In this document: positions 1 to 11,215 of the stretch, in pieces
How the letters are laid out: each line of letters begins with the position of its first letter
How positions within the stretch are numbered: the first letter of the stretch is position 1
Origin: Limnanthes douglasii subsp. nivea
Taxonomy: Eukaryota > Streptophyta > Magnoliopsida > Brassicales > Limnanthaceae
NCBI GenBank assembly: GCA_036936605.1
Contig: JAUPFV010000002.1
Coordinates: forward strand, 166,851,739 to 166,915,738
Reading direction: 5' to 3'
DNA: 64,000 bases
Notes under the pieces: generated by a model
What the model saw: only the letters and a program-made list of their open reading frames with translations
Databases searched by the model: none
Told to the model about the DNA's origin: nothing
Position numbers and translations under genes: made by a program

Positions 1-419
1 AGGGAAACACGATGTCAAAGCAATACCTTCACACAATTAGTGATATCTCTCGGCCAGACGTTTGCACATTAGGTGACGGAAACTGAATTTTAGCTAAGAA
101 CATATGAAACTTAGAACACATGAAAAAATATTTATGTTAAGGTTTATTTTTTTTATTTTTCTGTGTATTAAAAAAAACAAGTTAAGAAAAATCTAGTATT
201 GCAACACCTTTCTTATTTAAATAAATAAAAGAATCAAATGTTTTCATGCAGTCTATTTGCATCACCATTCGATATGCGACCGACTTTCACGATCTAACAA
301 GATCTTTGGACCTACCCAATGATTGGTTAGTCATGTAGTAAATAGATTTCGAATGAACTAAATAGATCTTCAACATCTGACTTGACCAGTCATTATCATA
401 TAATAAGATGGGTCGCCAG
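1..419. other. AT-rich intergenic flank, no gene recognised
   Basis: I see no coding potential or RNA gene here. The last eight bases (412-419, GTCGCCAG) are the left half of the proposed 8-bp target duplication of the hAT-like element that follows. Short ORFs on the minus strand match no family I know. Confidence 0.5.
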
Positions 420-1182
420 CAGTGTCGTAGCCAGGATTTGGTCCTTATGGGGTCCTGGTTATTGTCCAAAAATAAAATAACAGAAAATAGAATTTTTAGG
501 CTTTTATTCACCATGTTTGTTTATTTTTGTTTGTTTGTTTGGTTAACTAGTGTTTTTTATTTATGAATCGTTTATGTATTGTTTATTTTCTTCAGTATTT
601 TGTCAATCTATAATCATGAACACTAAGGTTATCGAGCTTGACAATGCTACCTCACATTTAGGTTTTTTTATCTTAGTTTTTTTTACTTATCTTCGTATAA
701 TGTGTATATCTTGACACGTTTTTATTGTGTTGAGATCTGTAGGATTCGAGAGACGACAAATCTATGATATAGTCAATGTTAATGTTCTTAAAAGTGTTGG
801 AGACAAATCTATCATATACTCAATGGTCTAGAAAATGTTGAAGTAAGAATCTTTTCCTTTGATTTTCGAATTTAACTTAGTCGAGTTTAATTTACTTAAA
901 CTAGTGTTGAAATTAGTGCTTATTAAAAGGCAAAAATAGTATACATGGAAAAGATTTAAGCAATCCTTACCATCTTCTAAGTTAACTATATTTATATTTA
1001 TTAACTTAATTAGATTAATGTTTATTTATATTTTCGTTTCTCTTTATATTTATTAACTTACTTAGGTTAGTGTTTAATTATGTTCCTTCTTTTCTAAAAT
1101 TATATTTATTAACTTTAAAATTAGTGTTTATTTATATTTTCCTTCCTTCCTAAATTTATATTTATTAACTCTATTTATAATT

Positions 1183-2126
1183 GAGAAAAGTACCGGTAAA
1201 TACCTTCTCAACTATGTAATTACCCGGCGGTATCCGCTTTTTAGATAGTGTCACTTGGTACCTCGAACTGAAATTTGGACAAAAATACCCCCGACCAAAT
1301 ATAGGCGCTCGCTGGTAAAAAAAAAAACTGGTACAGCTCTCAAGATGCGAATTGCTTGCAAATTCTCAGGATGTGAATTGCTTGCAATTTCTGAACGATT
1401 CTCATGATAAGATGCGAATTGCTTGCAATTTCTGAACGATTCTCATGATAAGATGCGAATTGCTTGCAATTTCTGAACGATTCTCATGATAAAATGCGAA
1501 TTGCTTGCAAATTTCTGAACGATTCTCATGATAAGATGCGAATTGCTTGCAACTCTCAGGATTTCTGAACGAATAAAAAAAAACTGGTACAATTCTCAAG
1601 ATGCGAATTGCTTGCAAATTCTCAGGATGCGAATTGCTCGCAATTTCTGAACGATTCTCATGATAAGATGCGAATTGCTTGTAATTTCTGAACGATTCTC
1701 ATGATAAGATGCGAATTGCTTGCAATTTCTGAACGATTCTCATGATAAGATGTGAATTGCTTGCAACTGGTGAAATTTTATTTTTTTTAAAAATAAAAAA
1801 ATATCATCAATGGATCTAGTTTTGTTCATTTTTAAAAAAAAAAGTGATGGTATTTTCATTTATTTTTTTTGAGCTCCGGTTTGAAAGATACGGATCTTTT
1901 AAAAATAAAATTAAAGGAAAAGTAGGAAAGAGAAGGAAAGAGAAGGGAAGAGAAACTTTGGTTACGTGGTTGTTCATGAATGGTGAGGGTATTTAGGGTA
2001 TTAAAATAAAGTTAGGTACTATGTGATAATTAGCTAGTTGAGTTGGGTACTAAGTGACAATTGATCAAACCTTGGGTACTAGATGACAATAAAATAGTTG
2101 AGTAGGTACCTTTGGTACAATTTCCC
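1183..2126. mobile_element. MULE-type non-autonomous element (944 bp) with perfect 9-bp target duplication
   Basis: TTTATAATT occurs at 1174-1182 and again at 2127-2135, directly flanking the element. Nine bases is the duplication length typical of Mutator-like elements. The left terminus reads GAGAAAAGTACCGG. The right terminus, reverse-complemented, reads GGGAAATTGTACCAAA. Similarity goes on for about 45 bp through a shared ACCTTCTCAACTAT / ACCTACTCAACTAT block. There is no transposase. The middle carries the 41-bp tandem array and a purine-rich stretch near 1920-1955. It is inserted in an AT minisatellite, so its age relative to its host array is clear. Confidence 0.75.
1320..1770. repeat. 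41-bp tandem array with a 255-bp higher-order duplication
   Basis: The unit is GATGCGAATTGCTTGCAATT followed by TCTGAACGATTCTCATGATAA, 41 bp in all, present about eight or nine times with few changes. A leader block beginning ACTGGTAC occurs at 1328 and again at 1583, exactly 255 bp apart, so the array was also duplicated as a block. The core GAATTGCTTGCAATTT is partly palindromic. The array lies wholly inside the MULE-type element. Confidence 0.85.
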
Positions 2127-3031
2127 TTTATAATTTAAGTGAAGCAGATTAGTATTTATTTACGTTTTTTTTTTATCTATTTATATTTATTAACTTTAAA
2201 ATTAGTGTTTAATTATATTTTCTTTTCTTTTTAAATTTATATTTATTAACTATATTTATAATTTAAGTGAAGTAGATTAGTGGTTATTTATGTTTTTTTT
2301 ATCTATTTATATTTATTAATTTACTTAGTGCTTAATTATGTTTTGCTTAGATTAGTGTTTAATTATGTTTTCCTTCCTCTCTAAAATTATATTTATCAAC
2401 TTTAAAATTAGTGTTTAACTTCTTTCCTAAAATTATATTTATTAACTCTATTTATAATTTAACTTAAATAAATCAATTTATATTTCGTTTCTATTCATAT
2501 TTATTAACTTAATTAGTGTTTAATTATGTTTTAATTCCTTTCTAAAATTATATTTATTAACTCTAAAGTTAGTGTTTAATTATATTTATATTTATTAACT
2601 TTAAAGTTAGTGTTTAATTATATTTTCCTATATTTATATTTATTAACTTTAAAGTTAGTGTTTAATTATATTTTCATTCGTCCTAAAATGTATTTATTAA
2701 ATTAAATAGTGTTTGATTATATTTTAATTCCTTCCTAAAATTATATTTATTACTCTAAAGTTTGTTAAATTATGTTTTCTTTTTAATTAGATTAGTCTTT
2801 CCATTTTTATTTTTATTTGTTAAATTATGTTTTGTTTTTAATTAGAATAGTGTTTCCATTTTTATGGAGGAGCTGAGGTTAGAACCCGTGACATGTGGGT
2901 TCCTACATGGATTGATTTCAACATTGTGGGTTTGATTTCAACATTTTGTATACTTATAATAATAAATACATAAAATTCGTGGGTTCCTGAGAACCCATGG
3001 AACCCACTGTAGCTCCGCACGTGGTTGCCAG

Positions 3032-3188
3032 ATGGTAATACAAACAATAATTACAATAAAAAACCATTTCCTCAAAACGAAATCTGAACCATTGTTTCAA
3101 AACCGAATTCGACCGACGAGATGTAAATAGAGTTTACAAAAATGATCACACAATTACAATAAACTACATCCATGCATTTATGAACTGA
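3032..3188. other. spacer, nothing recognised
   Basis: Short AT-rich stretch between the hAT-like element and the miniature LTR element. No gene or repeat edge other than the right hAT duplication. Confidence 0.4.
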
Positions 3189-3481
3189 TGACGCCGTGGA
3201 AAATAAAGAAGAAGCAACGATAGATGAAACCCTAACTTAAGAGTAACATTATGAAATCCTAATCTAAGGGTAACAAAGAGATAAAAAATATATTATTCCA
3301 AAAAATTAAAATAACTTAAGACATATGAGGCTTTATATAAGAGCTATTCATTAACCTAAATTATAGAATACATGGAAATAAATTAAAATAAAATCTTTAT
3401 ATAATTTTATTTGATTTGAATAATATAAGATATTGGAATAAAATAAAAAAGGTTTTTGTTTGGTCTTTTTGGGCTACATCA
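3189..3481 (-). repeat. 3' LTR of the miniature element
   Basis: 293 bp, TG...CA. It shares the block with AAACCCTAA..., TATTATTCCAAAAA and GAGGCTTTATATAAGAG with the upstream LTR at 4005-4297. Minus-strand TATATAAAG at about 3340 is a plausible TATA box. Confidence 0.65.
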
Positions 3482-4004
3482 TCTTCCCCTGGTTGATAAG
3501 AATTCGTCCTTGAATTCACAACACCATCACCATCAACAACCAAAATTATTTTATTTTATTTTATTCAATTGTTACACTAGGAAGAATAATTGTTAACCTT
3601 ATCAGAATAAAGATAAATTCTTCTAGAGTATTCCTTATTCGAAGTCACATTGAAGCCATCCAATTGATGATATTTTTTTTGTTTCGAAAAACTTTTCATA
3701 GCCTGAAAACAGCACCCAATATCCAGTTGATGAAAAAATTGGTTTCGAAAACCTCTTCATAGCATGAGACATCATCTCGATAAGTAAGTTTACTTTGATG
3801 CGACGATTGGTAGCCAATTTAAACTCCTCTAGTAGTCAATATGATCATCATCAAAATGCCTGGTGTGTCCCTCATACCAAATGATCTTCGAAATCTTCAT
3901 GATCATAGATGTTGTTCTCTTTTTTAGACCTTGAATCAGATGAAATCAGAATTCAGAAACATGCTTGCCCCGTACTAGGAACTGAGGCTCTGATACCAAA
4001 CTCA

Positions 4005-4297
4005 TGACGCGGGGAAAAATGAAGAAGAAGCAACAATATATGAAACCCTAATTCAAGAGTAATATTATGAAACCCTAATCTAAGGGTAAGAAAGACTGAA
4101 ATTTTCAGAGATAAAGAAAATATTATTCCAAAAACTTAAAATAACTTAAGCCAATGAGGCTTTATATAAGAGTTACTCAAAACCTTGAATTAGAATAGTT
4201 AAACATGTATACTATAAGAGAGTAGAGAAATAAAAATATACATTAAACAGAAAAATAAAATTCTATTTTTTTATTTTTTATATCAAAATTAAAATTT
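4005..4297 (-). repeat. 5' LTR of the miniature element, distal part degraded
   Basis: Starts next to the primer-binding site (TGATACCAA in plus orientation). It is clearly alignable with 3189-3360 over about 190 bp, then diverges into AT-rich sequence, so the outer border is uncertain. Confidence 0.5.
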
Positions 4298-4675
4298 GTA
4301 AAAGATATTCTTCCAATATTAAACAATATCATCGACTTCTATTAGTTTGCTTGATGTCCTTATTACATGAACATGATATTATGACATTAGCCCCATAGTA
4401 TATTATAATGACTCTCGTATTATTACCCAACTTCAAAATGTCTACAATTATGAGTTCAACCTCCGACAGGTCAATCATAAGCGAAACTAAAATAAATCCA
4501 ATGATTATTTTTTGTTTTAGACCGTTCTAAATCCAGATATTAGGTGAAACATTGACAGATTGTTTACACGATGATAAAAACTTGGTATAAATAAGAACTT
4601 GGTATAAAGACGATGTCATAACTACCTATAAAGTTTTGGTTGATAAATGGATAGAAAAATATTTGGGTTTAAAGA

Positions 4676-5000
4676 AAGTTGATATTGATACTGATTCTGA
4701 AAATCTAGTCACTCTCATTTCATCTGGTCTCTACCCAAAAAGTTTGGAATCAATTTTGAAAAGAATGAGGAGTTAAATTTTTCCAAAAATGGTCTTACAA
4801 TACATCATTAGAGACCAAAATCGAGCACCTGACTGGCTTGCTCGATGGACTCTCTGTTGTAAGATGAAAATTGATTATAAAACTTTTAAAATTCCTCCCT
4901 ATTTAGAAGTTATTACATTCTTAGAAATCCTACAAGTAGCCTATCAGAACGAAATGACCTTTTGTTTTTGTGTTTTTCAGATGAAGGAAGTGGCCTAAAG
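4676..5000 (+). pseudogene. 5'-truncated LINE tail: RNase H C-terminal fragment
   Basis: Conceptual translation gives VDIDTDSENLVTL and, after a stop, IIRDQNRAPDWLARWT. This matches the end of the RNase H domain in the full-length LINE at 38.3-44.6 kb (VDLETDSLSIVNLL and FREQNHAPDWLARFT). ADxLA/PDWLA is the usual final motif of plant LINE-type RNase H. An internal stop and the missing upstream part show it is dead. No poly(A) border is visible. Confidence 0.7.
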
Positions 5001-6235
5001 AAAATACCTGTAGATTGTGTGCCATGAAATGATGATGGAATATGAGAGTTGATGGAAGAAAATGCTAGATGTTCAGTCTTGAAGTCCAAAGTACCTGACA
5101 TTGATCACATAATCAATTTGAAGAGTTACGAGTAATGAGTTATCTCAAGAATCATTTGAGAGATTCAGTAAAAAATCCTTACACTGTAACTATAAATTGA
5201 GCTAACTAGGAGAGTTGAAAAGCCAGTGTAAGAAATCATAGAAGCCAAATAGCATCTTAGAGATAAGCCAACTCTGTTTATGCAATACCTAAGGTGAAAT
5301 CAGAATAAAGTGTTTGTTCTACCTTAGCTACTAGGAGGTAACCGTACCGAGTAAATCATCTTTCTCTAAAGACTGATTTAACTGAAGGTGACATTCTCCT
5401 TAGTAAAGAGGTAGTTTTATATCCTTAGACTGATTTCACTACCATATGGTTCTACAAGTATGGGATTGGCTATGAAGATCGCTGCATGCATTTGCATTAG
5501 TGTACAACTTTGGACCTACATCAAATCGGCAGGAGTTATTATCCCTTCCTGGATTTTTAAATGACTATTTCATATAATCCGAAAAAGAGTTACGTGGACG
5601 GCGAAGTACTGAAATGTCATCGTTGGTACACTAAAAGTATGGGATCGGTTGTGAAGATCACTACATGTATTAAGCATCAGTGTACAACTTTGGGCCTTCA
5701 TCAAAATGCAAGATTTATTGTCCTTTCTTGGCTTTTTAAATGATTATTTCTTATAATGGGAAGAAGAGTTACCTAGAACGGTGAAGTAATCCAGTGTCAT
5801 CGTAAAAACTCAGAAAGAAGCTGTCAATCTTCATCGTCTTCTAAAGCCCTTATGGTGTGAATCTCTATCAGACTGAAAAGACAGGTGATGAGCGAAAACT
5901 AGATGAGGATTGGCTATGACAGAAATTAGGGTTTACCCATCGTAAAGTCTAGATGAAGATTGGCTACAACAGAAACTAGATAAGGTTACAACAAGAAAAT
6001 GGGCCTTGGGCAATTTTTAATTTTGAAGTGTTAGCCTTTTGGGCCAAAACTATTTCTTATTAAATAAAAGTCCCTTAAATTAAGAAAAATAGATAGAAAA
6101 ATACCACATATAAACTTGATAAGCTTAAAAAATATCGTATAAAAAAACGTAGGCTCATTTTTATTATTTTTTAAAATTATTGTGTATATATATGATTATC
6201 CAATTAAATTTCTTTATATATTGGCTACTAAATAG
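5001..6235. other. unassigned stretch with a tandem duplication
   Basis: Apart from the 179-bp duplication described separately, I recognise nothing between the two LINE tails. The sequence is less AT-biased than its surroundings and may be old retroelement DNA. No open frame supports a gene. Confidence 0.4.
5456..5813. repeat. 179-bp tandem duplication, two copies
   Basis: The copy starting AAGTATGGGATTGGCTATGAAG at 5456 is repeated from 5635 as AAGTATGGGATCGGTTGTGAAG. Similarity continues through GTGTACAACTTTGG, GGATTTTTAAATGA/GGCTTTTTAAATGA, AAGAGTTAC and GTCATCG. Period 179 bp. The copies differ at many positions, so the duplication is old. Confidence 0.75.
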
Positions 6236-6835
6236 TACAAATCTTGATATAGAAATTGATTCTAGTATACTGGTTGAATTAATATGCAGAGGAAGATCTA
6301 TCTGGTTATTGGATCCTATTGTAAGCTTCTGTCGAAAGCTAATCACATCTTCAATGTCAATCAAACATATCTTTCGCGAGAAAAATAAAGCTGCTGACTG
6401 GGTAGAAAAGCACACTATGCAAATGAAAGAAAATATGGATTTCAATCATTCAACGGCCCATAATCCATTGCGAGCTATAGTATTCCCTGAAAGCATCGGT
6501 TTAGGGTATATCAGAAACAAGGATGAAGATTGATTAAAAAGGGTGTGTATACCGTCTCTACTGGTTTTGTAGAAGAGAAATTATTGTTGAAAATTGATGG
6601 CGAGATTAGTGTCAGATGATATTCATGGAAAGATAATCGATTTTGCAGGAATTACTAACTAAAGTTCTAGCTAAGTCAACGAGTATAATTTAGGAGCTCT
6701 GAAAATTCAAAGACTAGAAATTAAATTTTTAATGTCTTTTCGTTTCCTTCCATAATTGTATTAAAGCTTACTTGGTAAATCCTTGTAATTTGACTAGTTT
6801 ATCAATAAAGACCAAAGTTCAGTTGAAAAAAGGTA
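6236..6835 (+). pseudogene. 5'-truncated LINE tail with RNase H end and 3' UTR
   Basis: From about 6236 the frame reads LDIEIDSSILVELI and then SSMSIKHIFREKNKAADWVEKH, ending FPESIGLGYIRN at about 6520. The full-length LINE of this window ends LILEALGLGYISN, so this is the same family. After the stop a 3' UTR runs to TTTATCAATAAAGACC and AAAAAA near 6830, a reasonable polyadenylation end. Upstream RT sequence is absent, as expected for a 5'-truncated insertion. Target duplications were not resolved. Confidence 0.72.
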
Positions 6836-8830
6836 GACGAAAAATCTAACAGGAAAATCTCTAATATATAACTAACATAAATAAACAAGAAGTAGTGTTT
6901 TTTTTGCGAGTATGATAAATAATATATTATATTGCTACAATTCACAATATAACTCATGATATTTGTAATGTGAACATAATTTGGATGTTTCTTGGCTTCA
7001 AGGATGATTCTGACAAAGGAAAATTAACGAAGTAAGTATGCTATTATTTTTTATCTCCTCGCCTTGTATTCCACATCATTCCACGTTTTATTCGGGTTCA
7101 CCATGTCATTACTTGATTGGTTTCATACTCAGCATTCTTAACCTTTCTTTTTTCTAGATTTTACGGCTATTCCCATCTATAAATTCGCGATATTTTGTTT
7201 GGTTTCTTGCCTTTCTTGTTCAGTTTTCCTCACGAACCCTTTTTTCCGGTCTTCGCTTTCGTTTACTCTTTAATAGGACTTTCTCCGTAGCGCCTCAGTA
7301 ATTTTTTCTATTCTCACCCTGGTTTGATGGTTTTGTTCGAATTATAATTGGTTTGCTTTAAAATGTTCTTACTTCAGCTATTCGATCTGTATTTCTAAGA
7401 GTTGTACATTAGATGAGGTAACTGACATACCTTGCATGGAGATATTTTCTCGCTATATTCATACAAGATCATTTTTATACAGGTTTTCGCATCAACCAGA
7501 CCATCCTAGGCTTGATTGCCAATATACCGAGCACCAGATGTTGCCCCAACCACTTGTCAACTGACGTCGTGATTGTTTGGGTCATTTGTTTCCGACTAGT
7601 TATGGTATAGATGGTAGTCGACTGAACTAAGAGTTTGTATCGTTCTTTGTTGATCGTCGTGACTTCCAGGACACCACCTGATTACCTTGAGTATGACGGA
7701 TTTCAGGATTCTCCCTTTCAATTCTCGATCTTGTCATCACCATCAATATGCCAAAACTTGGATTCTTGAAAAGAAAAAGAATATCCCACAGATAGTTTAA
7801 AATTTTATAAGGACTTTCCTTCTCAATATAAAGCCAAAAGGATAAAAGGTAATTGAGAAATAAAATAACAATGACTATAATGGAGTTCCTCTATAAAACA
7901 TGATCAAACTTTACAATTGGAATTCTACTCTTTTTTATATTGTTTACATGAGATCTTCTCTCTCTATATTTATCATGTATTTACTACATGTTTGAATGCG
8001 TGGTCATGCCCAAAATGTTAGTCATGCTCTCTAATAAATTAGAAAAATACACTTCTTAGTAACCTTTAATGTAATAACACATCTCGTCTCGTTATTACCG
8101 TTTGAATTTCCTTCTTAATGTGCTTATCTAATATTAGCATGTTCTTCATCTAATGACTCTTTTACGACTCTCATATTGTATCATATATCACCCTCATCCT
8201 GTATACGCTCGTCTTGATGTTTAGTTACCTCATATCTCTTTCATATTCCTTGTCTAGTAGTTTCCTTTGTGCGCTCATCTTGTACTGAGAAGCAAATATG
8301 TTGTTGGAAGAACATCTACCATCATTAAAAGTAGAAAAAGTTATCATCGTCAAAAGTATAACATCGAGAGTTTGGCGATTAAAGATATGGAGCAAAGCGT
8401 CGGTAAAAAGACTTCATTAGTGAATTCAGAAAAAGTATCAAGTGATGAATACGAACGCGAAGTGAATACTGTTTGAAGACGCAAATAAATTAGAAATACT
8501 ATAATATATATAGGAAAGATGTAATAGATTACTGAAATGGCCACGGTAGTTAAGGGGTTGAATACAAATTTCATATATTTTTTTATTAATAAAGGATTGA
8601 CACAGGTGGTTAAGATATATATGTTATTCATCATTATAATTTAGAGATAAATATATCTATAAATAAGAAGCACAATTATTATAACATTGATTAATTGATA
8701 AAGAAAATTAATTTTGATAATTTTTAATCACATCTCTTTGTCATTCTCCTAAGGAAAAAACTCCCTTATCATTCTTTGGCGTCGTCTCTGTGAACGTTTT
8801 GTTTTCCAAATAAATTTATTATCTAACAAA
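6836..8830. other. AT-rich stretch, nothing recognised
   Basis: I looked for TE domains and gene-like exons in all frames and found none. The ORF at 8267-8476 has no known motif and no supporting context. Confidence 0.4.
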
Positions 8831-8835
8831 CATAA

Positions 8836-9150
8836 ATGGCTAAATCAAGAGTTTTAGAAGGTGTTAACACTTTTCCAATAATGATTTTTTCAAAGTCTAT
8901 TATTCAAAGTTTGACGAGAGAAGATTTTTGTACTATTTTGGGATGAGCAAGTCTAGACATAAATTATGTTGGTAAATTCGAATCATTTTTACACTCATTG
9001 GATGATCTAGATTTAAATCTGTAATTTACCATTGAAGATTTAGTATGATTATTAATTCCACACGCGGATGCATTATTGATTACTCTGTTTATAGGTGAGA
9101 TAACTGTAAGAAAAGCATTATGATATATGTAACAACCGTATACTATCTGA
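8836..9150 (+). pseudogene. weak Ty3/gypsy protease-region relic
   Basis: The plus-strand reading IPHADALLITLFIGEITV fits the sequence that normally precedes the retropepsin active site in Tat-type gypsy elements (compare GPHEDAVVIGAEV and LSHKDALTVHLDI elsewhere in this window). The expected active-site segment is then broken by stops. The upstream frame from ATG at 8836 is partly open but unassigned. Low confidence because the match is short. Confidence 0.38.
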
Positions 9151-9155
9151 CACAT

Positions 9156-10736
9156 GTTCCAATGAGTTAATGTTTCAAAAAGTATTCATTCAAAAGAAGG
9201 AAGAAAGATCTTACAATGTGAATTGAGAATTTTATTTTGGTAATTCCATCATCCATTTTGTCTGTAATATCGTAATCTTTTACTAACATTAGAGCCTTTG
9301 GGCTTCTGCATATCAGATTTGAAAATAACATTTAATTTCTTTTGAGTAAGGACAACATTAGCACGTTTGTCTAAACATATAGCTTGATAATCTTCATGAA
9401 TGTTTTTAAAGTATGGTCTACAAGAAAATTATGTTGTGAATATTATTTTCAAGTATTATTCTCAATATTATTTCACGCTACTTTTATATAAGTTCTTTAG
9501 CCTGATTAAGAGTTTGGCCAGTTAAATTTTACTTAAATTCTTTAATATTTTTATATTTGGATTTATTAGATTTTCCAACTGCAAGCTCGGGATTCTTAAT
9601 TTTTTTTATTTAAAGATGTTTCAGATGATTGAAGAGATTAAATTTGATTATTTCTTAATTTCGAATCATTGTTAACTTGTCATTTTTTCTTTGACAATTC
9701 CTTCTCATTATTTTTTTAATTCATTGATCATTTTATCTTACTCAGAAATTTTATTTTATAGCTATAATGATCTGTCAGTAAATTTAATGGGACCAGTCAG
9801 ATTAGTGTTCAAAAATCCCATTCCATCATGAGTAAAGTTTTGGAAAACAAAGAGTGTGGAATTGAACGGACATTGTAGTAATATTATATAAGAAGTAAAA
9901 TATAAAGATTAGAATTATTAAGTTTTTTTGGAACTAAATTAATGATTAAATATAAGATATAATATTTTTCTTCCATATGAAGTTCAATTTACCGAAGGAG
10001 AATATCAATTTTTGAAAGATTAGATAAGTAGTTTCGAAGATATTGAACAATTAAGAGACTGATAAATAGTTGACGATCTATCAATATTGAATATTTGCAA
10101 TCAATTCAATGCTAGTTATTTTACAATAGTATTAATTAAAAGAATAAAATTAATCAAGTTTATAAAGAAAAAGAGGTTTACTTGGATCAACAAGCATAAG
10201 TATTCGAGTTGGTTGACTATTAGGAATATTAGAAATAAGAGTGTATATGAGAGTGAGTCTTCAATAAGCTTTTCGTTATTTTTATCTTTTTGGTTTTTGA
10301 TCGACTAATTGTTGAAGCAACACGACATTTTTTTGAAAATTTGTTTGTGGTGGTTTGACGTTTTTTACTTAAACTTGTTTTTCAACTTCTTCTTCTTCTT
10401 TCGGTCGGTTTGCTACATGTTTCTTTGAGATGCTAAATTTCTAGAATCTAGTGACTTTCATCTCAAAAGAGGTCAATTATATATTCAGTATACTGTTTGT
10501 CATTAACATGAGTGTTGGTATTAGCATCCTTAATTTGATAAGTTTCAGAGAGATAGTAACCCTTTATTGGAGAAAAGAGAGAATATAACAAGCTATACCA
10601 AGTAAAAATACTATGAAATTTAACTATCCAAAGAGGTTGTGCAAGGATGGAAAATTCATTGAGATAACCGTAAATGTTGTTGGTCTTTTTTCCAATCCTT
10701 AAAAAGTACTTTAGCTTCTAAATTATATAAGAAAAA
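9156..10736. other. AT-rich stretch, nothing recognised
   Basis: A minus-strand frame around 9180-9420 is fairly open but matches nothing I know. The rest is AT-rich with frequent stops. The short plus ORF at 10087-10308 is lysine- and isoleucine-rich, as expected by chance in such DNA. Confidence 0.4.
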
Positions 10737-11129
10737 TGTTATAAAATACTATGCAATTATCACAAAATAGCTCAAGCACAGAATATATGCGAATGGAAGA
10801 TTTAAATGAAACACAGGATTTAACGTGGTTCGACAATTGTCTACGTCCACGGGCGCCGCCAGAGAAAAGAGTTTCACTATGATAGAAAAGGTTACAGATT
10901 TCAGATTATGTTTTGTGTCGCCCTAGTAATCTATTTATAGGGAATTAATAGACTTACTAGACTATGGGCCTAATGGGCTTATACCACAAGACTAACTCTT
11001 TTGAAGTAATTGGACAATATCATTATCACAACATAAAACTGTCCTGCCGGACACAGTACACTGTCAAGGCACTATTCGAAGTGCCGGACACAATACACTG
11101 TCAAGGCACTATTCGACTCATTCACAACA
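10737..11129 (-). repeat. 3' LTR of the copia element
   Basis: 393 bp, TG...CA. Minus-strand TATAAATAG at 10931-10939 is a good TATA box. Near its outer U3 end it contains a doubled GTGCCTTGACAGTGTA-type motif, a probable promoter repeat. Differs from the other LTR at five positions. Confidence 0.93.
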
Positions 11130-11215
11130 AATCTTCCCCTTGAGGCGAATATCCTTTCTTCACTATCAACAAAGAATCTTCTCTTCTTCTGACTCACCAA
11201 ATGCCCTTAAGGCAT

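Larger units (their letters stand above)
950..2790. repeat. AT-rich degenerate minisatellite (about 60-bp unit), split by an insertion
   Basis: A phrase of the type TATATTTATTAACTTTAAAATTAGTGTTTAATTATATTTTCC recurs many times with small changes. It runs from about 950 to 1182 and again from 2127 to about 2790. The array is interrupted at 1183-2126 by the MULE-type element. Because the array continues on both sides with the duplicated TTTATAATT, the empty-site structure can be read directly. No coding capacity. Confidence 0.7.
420..3023. mobile_element. possible hAT-like non-autonomous DNA element (2.6 kb)
   Basis: The left end reads CAGTGTCGTAGCCAG. The right end, reverse-complemented, reads CACGTGCGGAGCTAC. 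Both resemble the CAGTGGCGGAGCCAG type of terminus common to plant hAT elements. The flanks are GTCGCCAG (412-419) and GTTGCCAG (3024-3031), an 8-bp duplication with one mismatch, which is the length expected for hAT. The interior has no transposase. It consists of an AT-rich minisatellite and a nested MULE-type element. The terminal match is imperfect (about half of the 15 positions), so this could be two unrelated element ends. Confidence 0.42.
3189..4297 (-). mobile_element. miniature LTR retroelement (TRIM-like)
   Basis: On the minus strand a first LTR ends GCGTCA at 4005 and is followed by TTGGTATCAGAGCC (about 3987-4000), the primer-binding site for initiator tRNA-Met. The second LTR lies at 3189-3481, begins TGATGTAGCCC and ends GGCGTCA, and is preceded by the purine tract AGGGGAAGA. 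The internal region is only about 520 bp. It ends with a sequence like the 3' end of gypsy pol (GACGAATTC...AACCAGGGG), and its only ORF (3635-3817) matches nothing I know. The far end of the upstream LTR (near 4297) is degraded and no target duplication was found. Confidence 0.65.

Noticed and set aside
1320..1770. 41-bp repeats as a CRISPR-like array
   Set aside because: Units are contiguous without unique spacers, lie inside a MULE-type element, and the genome is a plant's.
2862..3060. tRNA-derived SINE (GGTTAGAACCCGTG)
   Set aside because: Only a B-box-like word; no A box or tail. The GTAGCTCCGC end fits a hAT terminus better.
6164..6445. minus-strand 93-residue ORF as a gene
   Set aside because: Shadow of the LINE RNase H tail on the plus strand.
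8267..8476. 69-residue plus ORF as a small gene
   Set aside because: No motif, no promoter or homologue visible; AT-rich context produces such frames by chance.
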